From assembly GCA_050084985.1 (NCBI GenBank), contig JBITNC010000001.1:207576001-207640000 (forward strand): a DNA stretch of 64,000 nucleotides. Direction: 5' to 3'. Origin of the DNA: Nageia nagi. Lineage: Eukaryota; Pinophyta. Under the pieces are notes generated by a model. It was given only the letters and a program-made list of their open reading frames with translations. It was not told the origin of the DNA and made no database searches. The position numbers were made by a program, and so were the translations under genes. Shown in pieces: positions 12,716 through 23,200 of this stretch (position 1 is the stretch's first letter; each line of letters opens with the position of its first letter).

Positions 12716-13199
12716 AGCAAATGAGTCAAGCTTTGAGAGGAAATTGGTCTAGTAGATAGCTCAAAATGAAGAGGAGTGGATTCATACATGTAAGGAGAAA
12801 TATATGATGGGGAAAATTTTTATTTTAAGAATTCAAAATTCACCTTATGGTTCACCCCTCTAAAATGGTATATTAGCAGTAACATTCAAGATCCAAGAGG
12901 CAACAGCTTGGCATTAAGAAAATGATGAGCAAGTGTATATGTGGGAAGATGCTTGACTAAAGGAGGGACCATTTATCAAAATAAATGAGTATAAATAGGG
13001 AGCTAAATGGGCCTTGAAATACCAATGGAGTACAATTGATAAATATTTTAATTAAACTACTAACACTTGGTAGATCCATAGACCAACTAGAGGCAAAGTA
13101 GCAAAATACTTAAAAAAGCTATAAAAAGAACTAAATGATTCTTATATCAAGCTCAATACCCAGAAAGGGAAACCTATTTGGAAACTAGGGCCTAATGGC

Positions 13200-13511
13200 C
13201 AATATAGGGTAAAAGAGGTAGTTACAACTCTTAATAATACTTCTACAAAAAGAAAGGGGAACAAAATGTGGAAAAATATTTGGAAAGAAAAATTAACACC
13301 TAGGATTTCCTTTTTTCTTTGGTTGGCTGCCAAGAAAAGATTATTAACAATAAATTATTTACAAAGAAGAGGGTTCACTATGGTGAATATATGTTTGTTA
13401 TGCAAGTCAAAGGAAGAAAATATAGATCACCTTTTTTTGCATTATGAGTACACAACAAGCATTTGGAGTATGATTTGCAAAAAAATGAAAAATACAATGG
13501 ATATTACTTAG
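13200..13511 (+). pseudogene. LINE zf-RVT (zinc-binding) domain remnant
   Basis: The open frame reads MWKNIWKEKLTPRISFFLW, then LAAKKRLLTINYLQRRGF and CLLCKSKEENIDHLFLHYEY. This is the zf-RVT domain that follows RT in plant LINEs: W..IW....P...FFLW, then C..C......DHLF.HC. The last metal ligand, normally Cys after DHLFxH, reads Tyr (HLFLHYEY). It lies in the expected order and distance downstream of the RT. The RNase H domain that usually follows is not clear (see 13761-14055). Confidence 0.82.
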
Positions 13512-13760
13512 AGATGTCAAATAGTGCATAGAATAATGGATACCTTGGGAAAAAATTAAGGGATACTATACTATTGGACTATGTTGCTTGATCATATATA
13601 GTGGTAAATATGGAAGTAGAGGAATAGTAGAATGTTTAAAAATAAAGAAAACAAAGCACATGAAGTTTTTAAAATTATGACTCTAAGATTGGTAGAAAAT
13701 ATGATGGTGTATTTCAAGGACAAGGAACTACTATCAAGCTTTAAAACTTTCTTTAAATCA

Positions 13761-14055
13761 AATGATTAAAAAATTTCATATTAATGAATATGAGGGGGGT
13801 GATATGGAAATTCCTTATGCTAGGTGTCACATCATCATAATAAAAATATCATCCAATGGCGATTGTCTAATTGTAAGATTGATAAGACAAAAATTCATAC
13901 CACCTTTCATATTAATGACATCTTTGAGTATGAGGCCATCATAGAACAAAGGCTTCACATTAAAATTTAGCACAAGTGGGGAAGTAACCTCCATTCAACC
14001 ATAGAAGTAGGTTTAAACTAGATGAAAATGGGAAGGGTGCTAGTTTTCACAAATA
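13761..14055 (+). other. Possible RNase H scrap between LINE and unknown ORF
   Basis: A weak plus-strand similarity: FEYEAIIEQRLHIKI near 13927-13971 followed by HKWG recalls the E-containing helix of RNase H (N..AEY.ALI.GL..A...G). Nothing else of the domain can be read. It could belong to the LINE or to a Ty3 element. No other signal is seen in this stretch. Confidence 0.3.
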
Positions 14056-16035
14056 TGAATAATCCAAGTAAAGCATAAAAAGATCTTAATATTTGGAAAA
14101 TTTTATATAGAGGAGGACTAGATAGGTTCATAGAAGCTTGGAAAATTGGAAGTGATCAAAGATTGGCAAACTATGTAGTAAATACTTGGGTGAATGGAGT
14201 TTATCATATATATGGAAAAGAATTTCTCTTCAATGAAGAAGCTATTATAGAGGCTAAGGGCCTCTCATGCAGAGATAAAGAAGCAAAATGGAACTCTAAG
14301 GTAAGCAAAATTATCAAGGTCTAAAATTTTGAAGGGGGGTCAAATTCACCTAGAACATTATCAAATAAGGTTTTATAGAAAAGGATTTCCCTACCCATGG
14401 TATAAGGTATGTAAGATACTTATGAAGTATATTACCTTGTATGGGAGACACACTAAGGTGTTTGGTACCCATATTATCTTGATGAACCATTTCAACCCCC
14501 CCAAGAGCCAATGAATTTCACATATTTCATCAAATTATCAATGGTGATATCAATCAAAAAATGTAAAACTAAACCAAATACTATACCATTGAACCAAGAG
14601 GTCATGCTAATGGTATACCAACATCAAATTGTAAGTTATGCTCAAAGACAACCCTAAACTAGGGATGGAAGAGCTAGACTAGGAAGATTATGTAGGAATG
14701 TTAGAAGGTTTAAGGAGTATAATGAGCAATAAGCCCTAATTTAGAATAAGGATGATAGTAGATAGAACATGAAAGACTAGAATTATATTAAGGTTGATGA
14801 AGATGGCCTTATTTAGTTTAAAAGGCAAAAAAGGGAAACTGGACACACTCACCCAATCATTATTGAGAAGGGGATGGTTTAGGATATGCAAGAAAGGCCA
14901 TGTATAGAAAATCAACAAAAAAAAGGTCAAAAGGAGTTTAATGAAACAAAAGAGGTTCCTAACCCTACAAGGAGAAGGACACTATCTATGTCTATGGTCA
15001 CTCAATATAAAGGTATGTTGGATTTTGAAACTATTCTGATTCTGGATAGTCCACCTAAGAATAAAAGTATTGCTTTTCATATCAAAGAGAACCTTCTCAA
15101 TTATAAAAATGTTAAAATTAATGTCACTTCTAGTTCTATTCCTTTCTTTAATTATACTTATGAAAGAAAAAGGAAAAATAATGCCCTCTTTGTCCAACAA
15201 ATGGAGGAAGAGAGTGTCAACCTTAGCCGAGATAATACAAATCAAGTTTTAGCTATTAGTAACTCTATTGATCCCCCTCCCTCTTTCTTCTACTCACACC
15301 AATAAAATTGATCCTTGCAACCTTCATATGGTGGTGTTTGTTATAATTAGGAGGTTTCCTAGGCCCATAAAGTTCAAAAAATATAAAATTCAACTGATTT
15401 GTATGCCTCAAAATATCCATTTGCATAATGTAATATTATTAGAAGTAAAAAGGTGCTAGGGGAATCCTATTATAGTCTCTAAAACCATCCCTATATTTGA
15501 TTCTATGTATAGAACCAAATCCCAAAAATACAGCCTAATCCAAAAAGCCAAAACTTGGAGAAAAATTTATAGAAAGTTCTATAAGTACAATTATCAAAAG
15601 CTCAAGATGTTGTGGGATGAGGATTTCTTTGAATAAGATGAGGTTAAACTCTAGGACTACTAGCATGAAGATTTTCTTGAGGTTCAAGCATCAATAGGAC
15701 CAAAATTTAATGCATAATTCTACTTCAAATTTAAGCCCCTTCAAAAACTCAAATCTTATAGGGAGGGTACTAATCAAGGGTAATTGTGTTTGTCTTTATT
15801 TTATGGATATTATGCAACATCAAGACCAATATTTTATTTTTTTGATTCTAAAAATCACTCAAGAGAATAATAATTTTACTATTGTGTATGAAATTTTCTA
15901 TAAGAGGATGAAAATACTTTGTATAAAGTGCTTCATTTTAATCTCTACTGAATATCTAATAGACCAATACTTATACTATTATTATATAATGATAATTATG
16001 TTATATTATGTTTATTTTCTCTATGGGTTATACTA
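14056..16035 (+). pseudogene. Decayed reading frame of unknown family (element-associated)
   Basis: A plus-strand coding remnant of about 650 codons. It starts at an ATG near 14049-14056 (MNNPSKA...) and continues through DRFIEAWKIGSDQRLANYV and VYHIYGKEFLFNEEAIIEA near 14200-14250, then YPWYKVCKILMKYITLYGR near 14390-14455. A mid part at 14886-15305 contains YERKRKNNALF and an acidic stretch. Near 15560-15630 KAKTWRKIYRKFYKYNYQ is followed by KMLWDEDFFE, and a Cys/aromatic-rich tail runs to 16035. Stops are frequent but segments stay long and non-repetitive, which argues for real former coding. I recognise no named domain. It resembles the accessory reading frames of Ty3 elements B and D in style, and could be one, but no gag-pol flanks it directly. 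Confidence 0.5.
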
Positions 16036-16044
16036 GACAAATAG

Positions 16045-17640
16045 CATAAGAGAAGAATGCCACTACTTGTGTAGAAGAAGCACATCACTAACTACATGGA
16101 ATGTATCAAATAATGATGTGCACCAAATACAGAAAGTCCAAAACATAGAGTTTAATAAATTATCAACATAGGTGGCATCTAGAGAAGAGAAGAAAATTTT
16201 TAATAGTAAAGCAAACTTTCGTATTTTGATCGATATGTTGAGTATGGTATATTTCTTGCCCCCTTTTGGTCTTGGTTTCCCCTAGCTCTTACTGTGTTAG
16301 GTAAGCAAGATAAAAATAGGAGTCCCTCTATGAGGTGATCGGTCTATACAAATCCTACCCACCTAGATAATACCTATAGAACAAAGCAACATATACCCAC
16401 ATAGATCACATCCATGAAAGAATAAGCAATGAAAATAGCAAGGATGAAATTATGATATGCAATGGGTGCCTCAAAGGATCTTTTTATAAGTGGATTATAT
16501 GGAGGATCTTTTTATAAATGGGTGCCATTAATGGTCTTTTTATAAGTGGGTGCTATCTTTTTATAAATGGGTACACTAGAGGGTCTTTTTATAAGTGGGT
16601 GCCCCTAAGGGTCTTTTTATAAATGGGTTCCCTAGAGGGTCTTTTTGTACATATATAACCCAAAGGTAATTTACAAAAAGACCCTCTAAGGCACCCATTT
16701 ATAAAAAGACACTTCAAGGAACCCACTTATAAAAAGACCCTCGAGGGCACCCATTTATACAAAGACCCTCCAAGACACCCACTTATAAAAAGACCCTCTA
16801 AGGAACCCATTTATAAAAATACCCTTTAAGGCATCCACTTATAAAAAAACCCTCTATGGTACCCATTTCATATCATAATTTCATCCTTGCTATTTTCATT
16901 ATTTATTCTTTCATGGATGTGATCTATGTAGGTATATGTTGCTTTATTCTATAGGTATTATCCAAGTGGGTAGGATTGGCATAAACTATTCACCTCATAG
17001 AGAGACTCCTATTTTTAGCTTATTTACCTGATACAACAAGAGCTAGGGGTAATCAAGATCAAAAGGGGAAAAATAACATATCATACTCTGCATATCAATC
17101 AAAATAGGGAAGTTCACTTTACTATTAAAAATTTTCTTCTCTTCTTTATACTTTGGATTATTTAATTTCAATACTTTTAATTTCATATCCAAAGAGAGGC
17201 AAAATGTAGACATCTAAAAATGATTTATTATTTATTTAATAAATCATATTTAGACTACTTAAATGATTTAATACAATATTACATATGTCACGATAAAGGG
17301 ATATTATAATGTAATACCATGTAGTATGTCATATATCATGGGTCTTATTTTAAAGTATCTTGAATATAAGGTTGGCCTTCACTCATTTTTATGTCTTTTA
17401 TATTCTATATAAATAGGTGGATAGGTTGATATCCATATATCAAAACTCTTTTGATATTGAAAAAAACACTCTGATAGGTTGTTTTCAACTATAACAATGT
17501 CTTTGGATGCCACCTATATTGAGAATTTGTTATACACTAGGTTTTGGACTTTTTATCTTTGATGCACATTATTATTAAACACATTCCATGAAGTTAGTGG
17601 TGTGCTTCTCCTATGTTGATAGTGGCATGCTTCTCCTATG
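16045..17640. repeat. Large inverted duplication (palindrome) of the element C 3' end
   Basis: The left arm 16171-16650 is the reverse complement of 16670-17146. The left arm then continues outward (16045-16168) as the reverse complement of LTR sequence at about 17505-17640. About 360 bp, namely the PPT and first 300 bp of the LTR (17147-17504), is missing from the left arm. The centre lies near 16648-16671. Arms are roughly 80% identical by eye, so it is old. Near the centre both arms consist of repeats of about 28 bp (CTTTTTATAAATGGGTGCC and its complement). Confidence 0.85.
16469..16865. repeat. 28-bp minisatellite in inverted arrangement
   Basis: 16469-16647 carries copies of GGGTCTTTTTATAAATGGG; 16672-16865 carries the reverse complement, AAAAAGACCCTC..GGCACCC. 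The same minisatellite, in a single orientation, occurs at 39975-40215 in the next element C unit. Confidence 0.88.
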
Positions 17641-17954
17641 TTGATAGTGGCATGCTTCTCCTTAGCCATCAATGAAGTGCAACTTCTAGATCAAAGGTTC
17701 AAAGCTTAGATAGTTAAGTTATTAGTTCATACACATGAAGATTATCTATGAGCTCAAAATGATTCTAATCTCAATCCTCTAAGTATTTATTATTATCTAA
17801 TTTTGAGGATTCTACACACACTTCATATTAGGTGCATGCTTTTCATATATATCTATTACGATTAGATATAGTATCTATTGTATATTTAATTATATATTAT
17901 AGATATTTTATTTAATTATGCTTATTCATATATTTGTACAATTTAGGGTCTACA
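17205..17954 (+). repeat. LTR of element C (left)
   Basis: 750 bp, TGTAGAC...GTCTACA, so the termini form a 7-bp perfect inverted repeat. It closely matches the start of 40557-41584. A TATATAAAT box at about 17405-17413 is conserved in the other LTR (40779-40787) and is the likely promoter. Sequence just upstream (CCAAAGAGAGGCAAAA at 17189-17204) is the polypurine tract of the preceding unit. Confidence 0.88.
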
Positions 17955-18099
17955 TTTTGGTGAACCCCAACGTATCCTACAAACCCTAGAATTTTTCATT
18001 TTAGTGCATCACTTTTTCTAAGGAGTCTTGCACTAAAAACCTTTAGTTTTTTTTTTTAGTTGAGTTAATTTTCTCCAAATTTAAAAAAATCTATTACCT

Positions 18100-18142
<43 letters not shown>

Positions 18143-18534
18143 CCCTAAAAAATGTCACTATAGAAAAACCCAATTTTTGGAGGTCATTTTCTTCAATTTG
18201 GTTGGATCTATCATTAGAAAAAAAAATTCAAACCATAGATAATTATAATTGGAAATTTTTTTGATTTTTTAGGTCTAGATTTACATATTTTGAGTGCTTT
18301 TGAAAATATTTTTACAAAAAATGTCACATTTGATAATCATAAATTTTGATATATTTTACAACCATTTGGTGATTTGATTCATGATAAAAACTTATCAAAA
18401 TCATAGGTCATCATAGTAGGTAACTTTTTTATATTAATTTGAGCTTATTGCATGCCTTTTTATCAAGATTTCTTGAGGTTTTCATATAAAAATATTTTTT
18501 GCATTTGCTTGCATTTTATCATGGATATTGCATC
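17955..18534 (+). other. PBS and 5' internal part of element C
   Basis: TGGTGAACCCCAA at 17958-17970, four bases after the LTR, is in primer-binding-site position and recurs at 41586-41598. The rest is untranslated and matches 41599-42290, including an (AT)n run at 18103-18141 that is not present in the second copy. The stretch ends in GCATC at 18530-18534, the left target duplication of element B. Confidence 0.8.
18103..18141. repeat. (AT)n microsatellite
   Basis: About 19 uninterrupted TA/AT dinucleotides within the 5' internal part of element C. Confidence 0.95.
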
Positions 18535-19384
18535 TATAGACGCCTAAAAATGTCCTTTTTTAACTAGTAAACATTGAAATAATCATAACTCTTCACAACA
18601 ATATAAAATAGGTTTAAAAAACCTTATTATTGGATAGCTCCCGTTGAGTACATGCAAAATAGGTGGTCACATGACTCTTTTTAGGTAAAATTGGCTATTA
18701 GGCCATCATTTTAATATTGTTACAAAATTTGAAAACCAGTCGCCAACGACCCAAGATAGTCACCGACATTTTGAGGTGATCACCAATGTTCGTATGGTAA
18801 TCGCTGATGACTCTATAACAGTCGAACAAGAAACCAAAACAGTAAGAGAAAGTTGAAATGTTTCAATTTTCCAAGATGATGTGGATAGAGGGGGTCAGTT
18901 ATGACCTACGATGGCTTTTCAATTCCTCTTACTAGCCTTGGAATAGCTCACCCAAAATCTATAAATACAAGCTAATACAAAGCAAAAAAGAGAGAATCTT
19001 GACCCATCTTTGAAGTAGGGTAATGCTGCCAAAATCTTGTGAGCTCATACCTTTTATTATTTTATGCTAGTTTCAATTCAATACATGTCATACATAGATG
19101 CTTTGATGTTATTGTCTTTTGCATGTGTGTAGGATTTACAGGTTTTCCATATCAAGGAAAGAAGCAAGCAAATCAAAAACAATGAAGATCTAATACCTTC
19201 ATTTTGGCAAATGGCATTTATAAAAGTCCCTTCCAAGGGAAAATTGTAGTTTAAGCTAAAAATCAATATCAATTTACAATTATAACATGTATATCTATTT
19301 TACATAATTTGAGGTTCAGTGAAGATTTAAGAATAATTTGTATTTCATGTTATTCTACATTCTAGCTCTATTTTCACTGCAACA
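18535..19384 (+). repeat. 5' LTR of element B
   Basis: 850 bp, exactly the length of the 3' LTR. It starts TATAGACGCC, where the 3' LTR has TGTAGACACC, so the canonical TG has mutated to TA. It ends CTGCAACA. TATAAATACA at 18960-18969, 425 bp into the LTR and at the same offset in the other LTR, is the likely promoter. The U3 part (18722-18830) holds several CGATGAC-like motifs. A 64-codon open frame on the reverse strand exists in both LTRs but has no sign of function. Confidence 0.93.
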
Positions 19385-21273
19385 TTCTGGCGCTAGAAGG
19401 AGGGCCCTTCCGTTATTGATAGGGAGGTTTTTTGTTTTAAAATGATTTTACCTTTTTGTTATCTAGTTTATTTGAATTTCTCCATATACTAACTTCAAAT
19501 TTTGCATTTTATGCATTTTAGGAAATATATTGCAGAAACACCAGCGACTAGAATCGGATGTCAGTGACTTAGAAGGAATGCTAGCAATTTACAAAGTAAT
19601 CCAAAATAAATGCCAATGATTAGAATCGAACACCGATGACTCAAAATAAATGCTAGCAACCTCTGTATAAACATCGATGACTCATACTCCAGGTCATTTT
19701 ATCTCTTTTTGTTATTTCTGAAAAAATAAAATAAAATATATAATATGTTGTCAAAATGGAAGGATGCTTTTGAATGTGATTCCTTTGCCTAGAATGCATA
19801 TAAGAATGGGTAGAAAAGATTAAATGCATATTTTTTATTAATTTATTTTATGTAAAATGTTATGTATTTATTTTCATGTTTTGGGTGAAGGGTACGTACA
19901 CATTAATACTTTTTATCTTGTCTACTTATGCTCTCCCTTTACGCTTCGTGCAATCTAAGGTGACCAGAATAGACCAGATAAGAAGGAGTAATTAATTCTT
20001 CTTTTCTTTCACATTCACACTATCATTAATTTGGTTAATTTACCTACACATAATGACCTCTTACCAAGTTTGCCCTTACTACTCCATTGGAGGTCGAAGG
20101 GATATGTGACTAGTAAGAGGAGGTAATTTACTACACATAATACTTCCACAATTGGAAGGAGTAAATGAATCACATTTAATTTGGAATGAACTTAAGTAAA
20201 ATAAATCAAGTTTTGGGTAGTGTAAATCATATTAAAAGGTTAATGAATTGGAGGGATTCGAATACACTAAGTACTTTCACTTAACAAAGTATGCTCTCAC
20301 TTTTGCGCTTCAAGCGATCCTAAGTGATCAAAAATAAGTTAAGTGAAAGAGGTAAAATTTATTCACATATTATTTGGAAATATACTTCACACTAACACTC
20401 TTAAAGAGGTCTGCCCTTACCACTCCATTGGAGGTCGAAGGGATATGTGACTCTTGGAGGAGTAATTGAACCTCACTTAATTAATTTATCTACACTTAAT
20501 GGCTTTTTACTAAGTCTGCTCTTACCACTCCATTGGAGGTCGAAGAGATATGTGACTAGTAAGAAGAGGAAATTTATCACATATAAAAATTCTACAGCTG
20601 GAAGGAGTTAATAAACATCATTAAGAGGTTGGATAATGAATCACATTATAATTAAAAAGAACAACGGGGTTTATTAAGGTCAAGATTCACTTAAAATAAA
20701 CTTTGATTGCATCACATTAAGATAAGATAAGTAAATGGACATGAATGTTTGGGAGGGTAGTATGCATAAATGTACTTTACTTGTTTAAATTTATTTCATA
20801 AGTCCTTAAAGGAATAATTAAACATTAACGAGTTGGATGTCACTACCAATCGTTAATTCTTACTTCTTTGTAACCATCGACATAACACACTTGAAGCCAT
20901 AGAACCAGTTACACTTGGAGGTGATGACCAAGGTAACTTTCCTTTAGGTAGGAGTCAAAAAAGGAGACTCATCTAGAACCAAGCCAAAAGCCATAGAAAC
21001 TTGTAAACATTACTTAGAATTACCCAACCTACCTTGTTTAACACTTGACTAGTCAAAACAAACTAGGAAAATTAAAAAGATTAAAATGAACAACCCATAT
21101 CGTTCATTTAATTCAGACATTAAAAATATGTGAAAAAGTTAAAAAGATAATCACATCATTAAAAGTAAGTTGCATATAGGTTGTTTGTGCATTAAATTGC
21201 TTTCTCAAAAATATAATATAAAAGATAAAAATAGAGTTTCTTTTTTACGATGTTTGTTTATAACATCTAAAAA
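19385..21273 (+). promoter_or_regulatory. Primer-binding site and long 5' leader of element B
   Basis: TGGCGCTAGAAGGAGGG at 19388-19404 starts three bases after the LTR and is the primer-binding site by position. The leader of about 1.87 kb has no open frame. It contains CGATGACTC-like motifs at 19540-19690 and three copies of a 41-bp unit containing CTCCATTGGAGGTCGAAG (20071-20111, 20412-20452, 20517-20557). Note CTCCATTGGAG is a short perfect-stem palindrome, so each unit could form a hairpin in the RNA. Leaders this long are known in Ogre-type elements. Confidence 0.75.
20071..20557 (+). repeat. Three direct copies of a 41-bp leader unit
   Basis: Units at 20071, 20412 and 20517 share TGCCCTTACCACTCCATTGG (with one or two changes) followed by AGGTCGAAGGGATATGTGACT. 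Intervals of 341 and 105 bp show it is dispersed rather than strictly tandem. Flanking pieces such as GGAGTAAT and TTAATTTACCTACAC recur too. Confidence 0.85.
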
Positions 21274-22344
21274 ATGGTTCAAACTAGAAGTATGACTGCT
21301 AAGAAAACACGAGAACACCCATTTGAAATACAAGAAATAGATCCAGACAATATGGATCTGGTAGAGTATTCAGTTAGGAGGCCACCTCCTTTAGATGAAT
21401 CATATCCATGGGTAGTTCGTTATGAAAGTAAAGATTAGGATTGGGGTTATGATCAATCTAGATTGCAAAGACAAAGTATAGAAAATTCTATTACCAAGAC
21501 TAGAATGCAAGTGTTAGATGAAGAGTTAATTTAAATTCGTCATCACCTAGCTAATTATAGGAATATTCCTAAGACATCTTCTAGTTTACTAGGAGATGTC
21601 GAAAAACTAAATCATAGACGTGATAACTTAGAAATGGACGAGGATAAGTCTCGGGCTGAAACCATAGCGGTACCAGAGACTGAGCCATATAAAGTTAAAT
21701 ATGAAAGAGTCATTTGTTTATTATCAGACAGCCGCAAGGTTAGTTCTCTAATCTGAAAAGAAGGATCTTCTTTTTCTCATAAATCTCTCAAATTAGGAAA
21801 AAATGAAGTATCAATACCTACGAGTAATTTATTTCAAAGAGCTCCTTCAATGAAGTAAACGGAGAAATCTTATTCTTCAAATGGAGGATTACATAGAAGG
21901 AAATCTAAGTTCAAAATAGAAGAGATACCTTCTTATGAAGAATTAAAAGAATGATGATTATATAAAACAAAAGTTGGTCAAAAATTCATGGAAATATATG
22001 CTGATGATATTAAAAGGGCTGCAGAGATGCAATATCTTCTAAAGGAAGAAAATAGAAAAGTTAACGAATTCATGAAAATTCAAGAACAAGAAAATAAATT
22101 AAAAGAAATGGAAGATAAATTTCTTAGAGATAAAAGGAAATTCATAGAACAAGAACAAGTAAACAAAGAAAGAAATGAGTTCCTGGAACAAGAAAAGAAA
22201 ATACTTCATAAAGAGCATGAGATTCAACTTCGTTTACAGGAATTACAACTTAAAGAATTAGAGAATAAAAAAATAAAAAGGGAACAATATCTATGTATGG
22301 TGTTAACACATAAAAATGATTTTATGTTTTTAAATCAATAAATT
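21274..22344 (+). pseudogene. Element B gag, N-terminal part with coiled coil
   Basis: The first ATG after the leader (21274, MVQTRSMTAKKTRE...) opens a frame that continues in one register to 22341, broken by about five stops, mostly TAG and TGA at likely CAG and CGA positions. Residues around 60-110 include PPPLDESYPWVVRYESK. The last 118 codons (21988-22341) are a strongly charged coiled coil rich in Glu, Lys and Gln. The retrotransposon-gag domain itself lies further on (23780-24370) in another frame, separated by about 850 bp of noncoding sequence. This may therefore be an upstream ORF, as in Ogre elements, or a first exon of gag. Confidence 0.7.
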
Positions 22345-23200
22345 AATGAAATATGCTTGGCCTAACTATATGTCTTGAATGGATTAAAGTGATAATATCA
22401 ATGTTTGGCTTGAATATGAATATTGCATGGGTTATCTTGAATATTGCATGGGTTATCTTGAATATTGCATGGATTATCTTGAATGTTGCATGGGTTATCT
22501 TGAGTATTGCATGAATTATCTTGTTTATTGATGTGTTTATCTTAAATCTTGTGAATTAACCTTATTTATGTGGATGCATGCTGACCTATGGGTGGTATTA
22601 TCTATTATCTATATAAATAAGGGATCTAATAGTAATTCGACAATAACAAGGATACACATGATCCCACGTATGGTCTTGTAAGTGGCTACCCCTTAAGGTA
22701 TCTCTTGGTACCGCCTACAAGGCTGTGGTTTGTGTGCTTCCTTACACGATCTATCCTGACATCTATGATCAATTCTAATATTATACTACTATCTAAGATA
22801 TCTATATTGAAGATCTGGACCTAATAGAGAGGTCAAAACTATCAAATGAAGGCTATCGATGCTCCTTTATGAATGAAAGAACACTGCTGGTACTCTTATA
22901 CCACTGAAATAGACCACCCGCGGTCCTCTTTTTACATCCTTACAGGTCACAACATTGTGGGAAAGGTAGCTTATCATCATTATATCGGTAATATCTGCAT
23001 CTTCCGTTGTCAGGTACGTTCCGTGAGGTAAGTACACAAATTACAGTCTTGGTTGGTACAATTACACTTCTTAATTGGTTATGTTGTTATTTATTGTTAT
23101 CTAGAATAAATTGCTATCTGTAGCTAGAATACAGATAATATTGAGTTTGTAGATAGTTGTCTATTTACTTATTTGCATGCTCAATTTTATTTGTAAACAT
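22345..23200 (+). other. Noncoding interruption inside gag: possible intron or insertion
   Basis: No open frame crosses this 856-bp stretch. It begins with about five copies of a 20-23 bp repeat (TGAATATTGCATGGGTTATCT, 22420-22535). From about 22620 to 23060 it is clearly richer in G+C than its surroundings (e.g. CCACCCGCGGTCC near 22915, CGTTCCGTGAGGTAAGTACAC near 23017). GAGGTAAGT at 23023-23031 is a perfect match to a plant 5' splice-site consensus. Coding resumes with a charged segment near 23201. Confidence 0.55.

Larger units (their letters stand above)
11107..13760 (+). mobile_element. Non-LTR retrotransposon (plant LINE), 5'-truncated
   Basis: A plus-strand LINE remnant of about 2.6 kb. 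It starts inside the region just before RT, so the ORF1 and endonuclease are missing, as is typical of 5'-truncated insertion. RT and a zf-RVT domain are recognisable. The 3' end is uncertain: an A-rich stretch near 13745-13775 is the best candidate, and I could not define target duplications. Confidence 0.8.

Noticed and set aside
19078-19272. 64-codon reverse-strand frame, repeated at 36839-37033
   Set aside because: Present twice only because it lies in the two LTRs of element B; no domain, and amino-acid changes occur as often as expected without selection.
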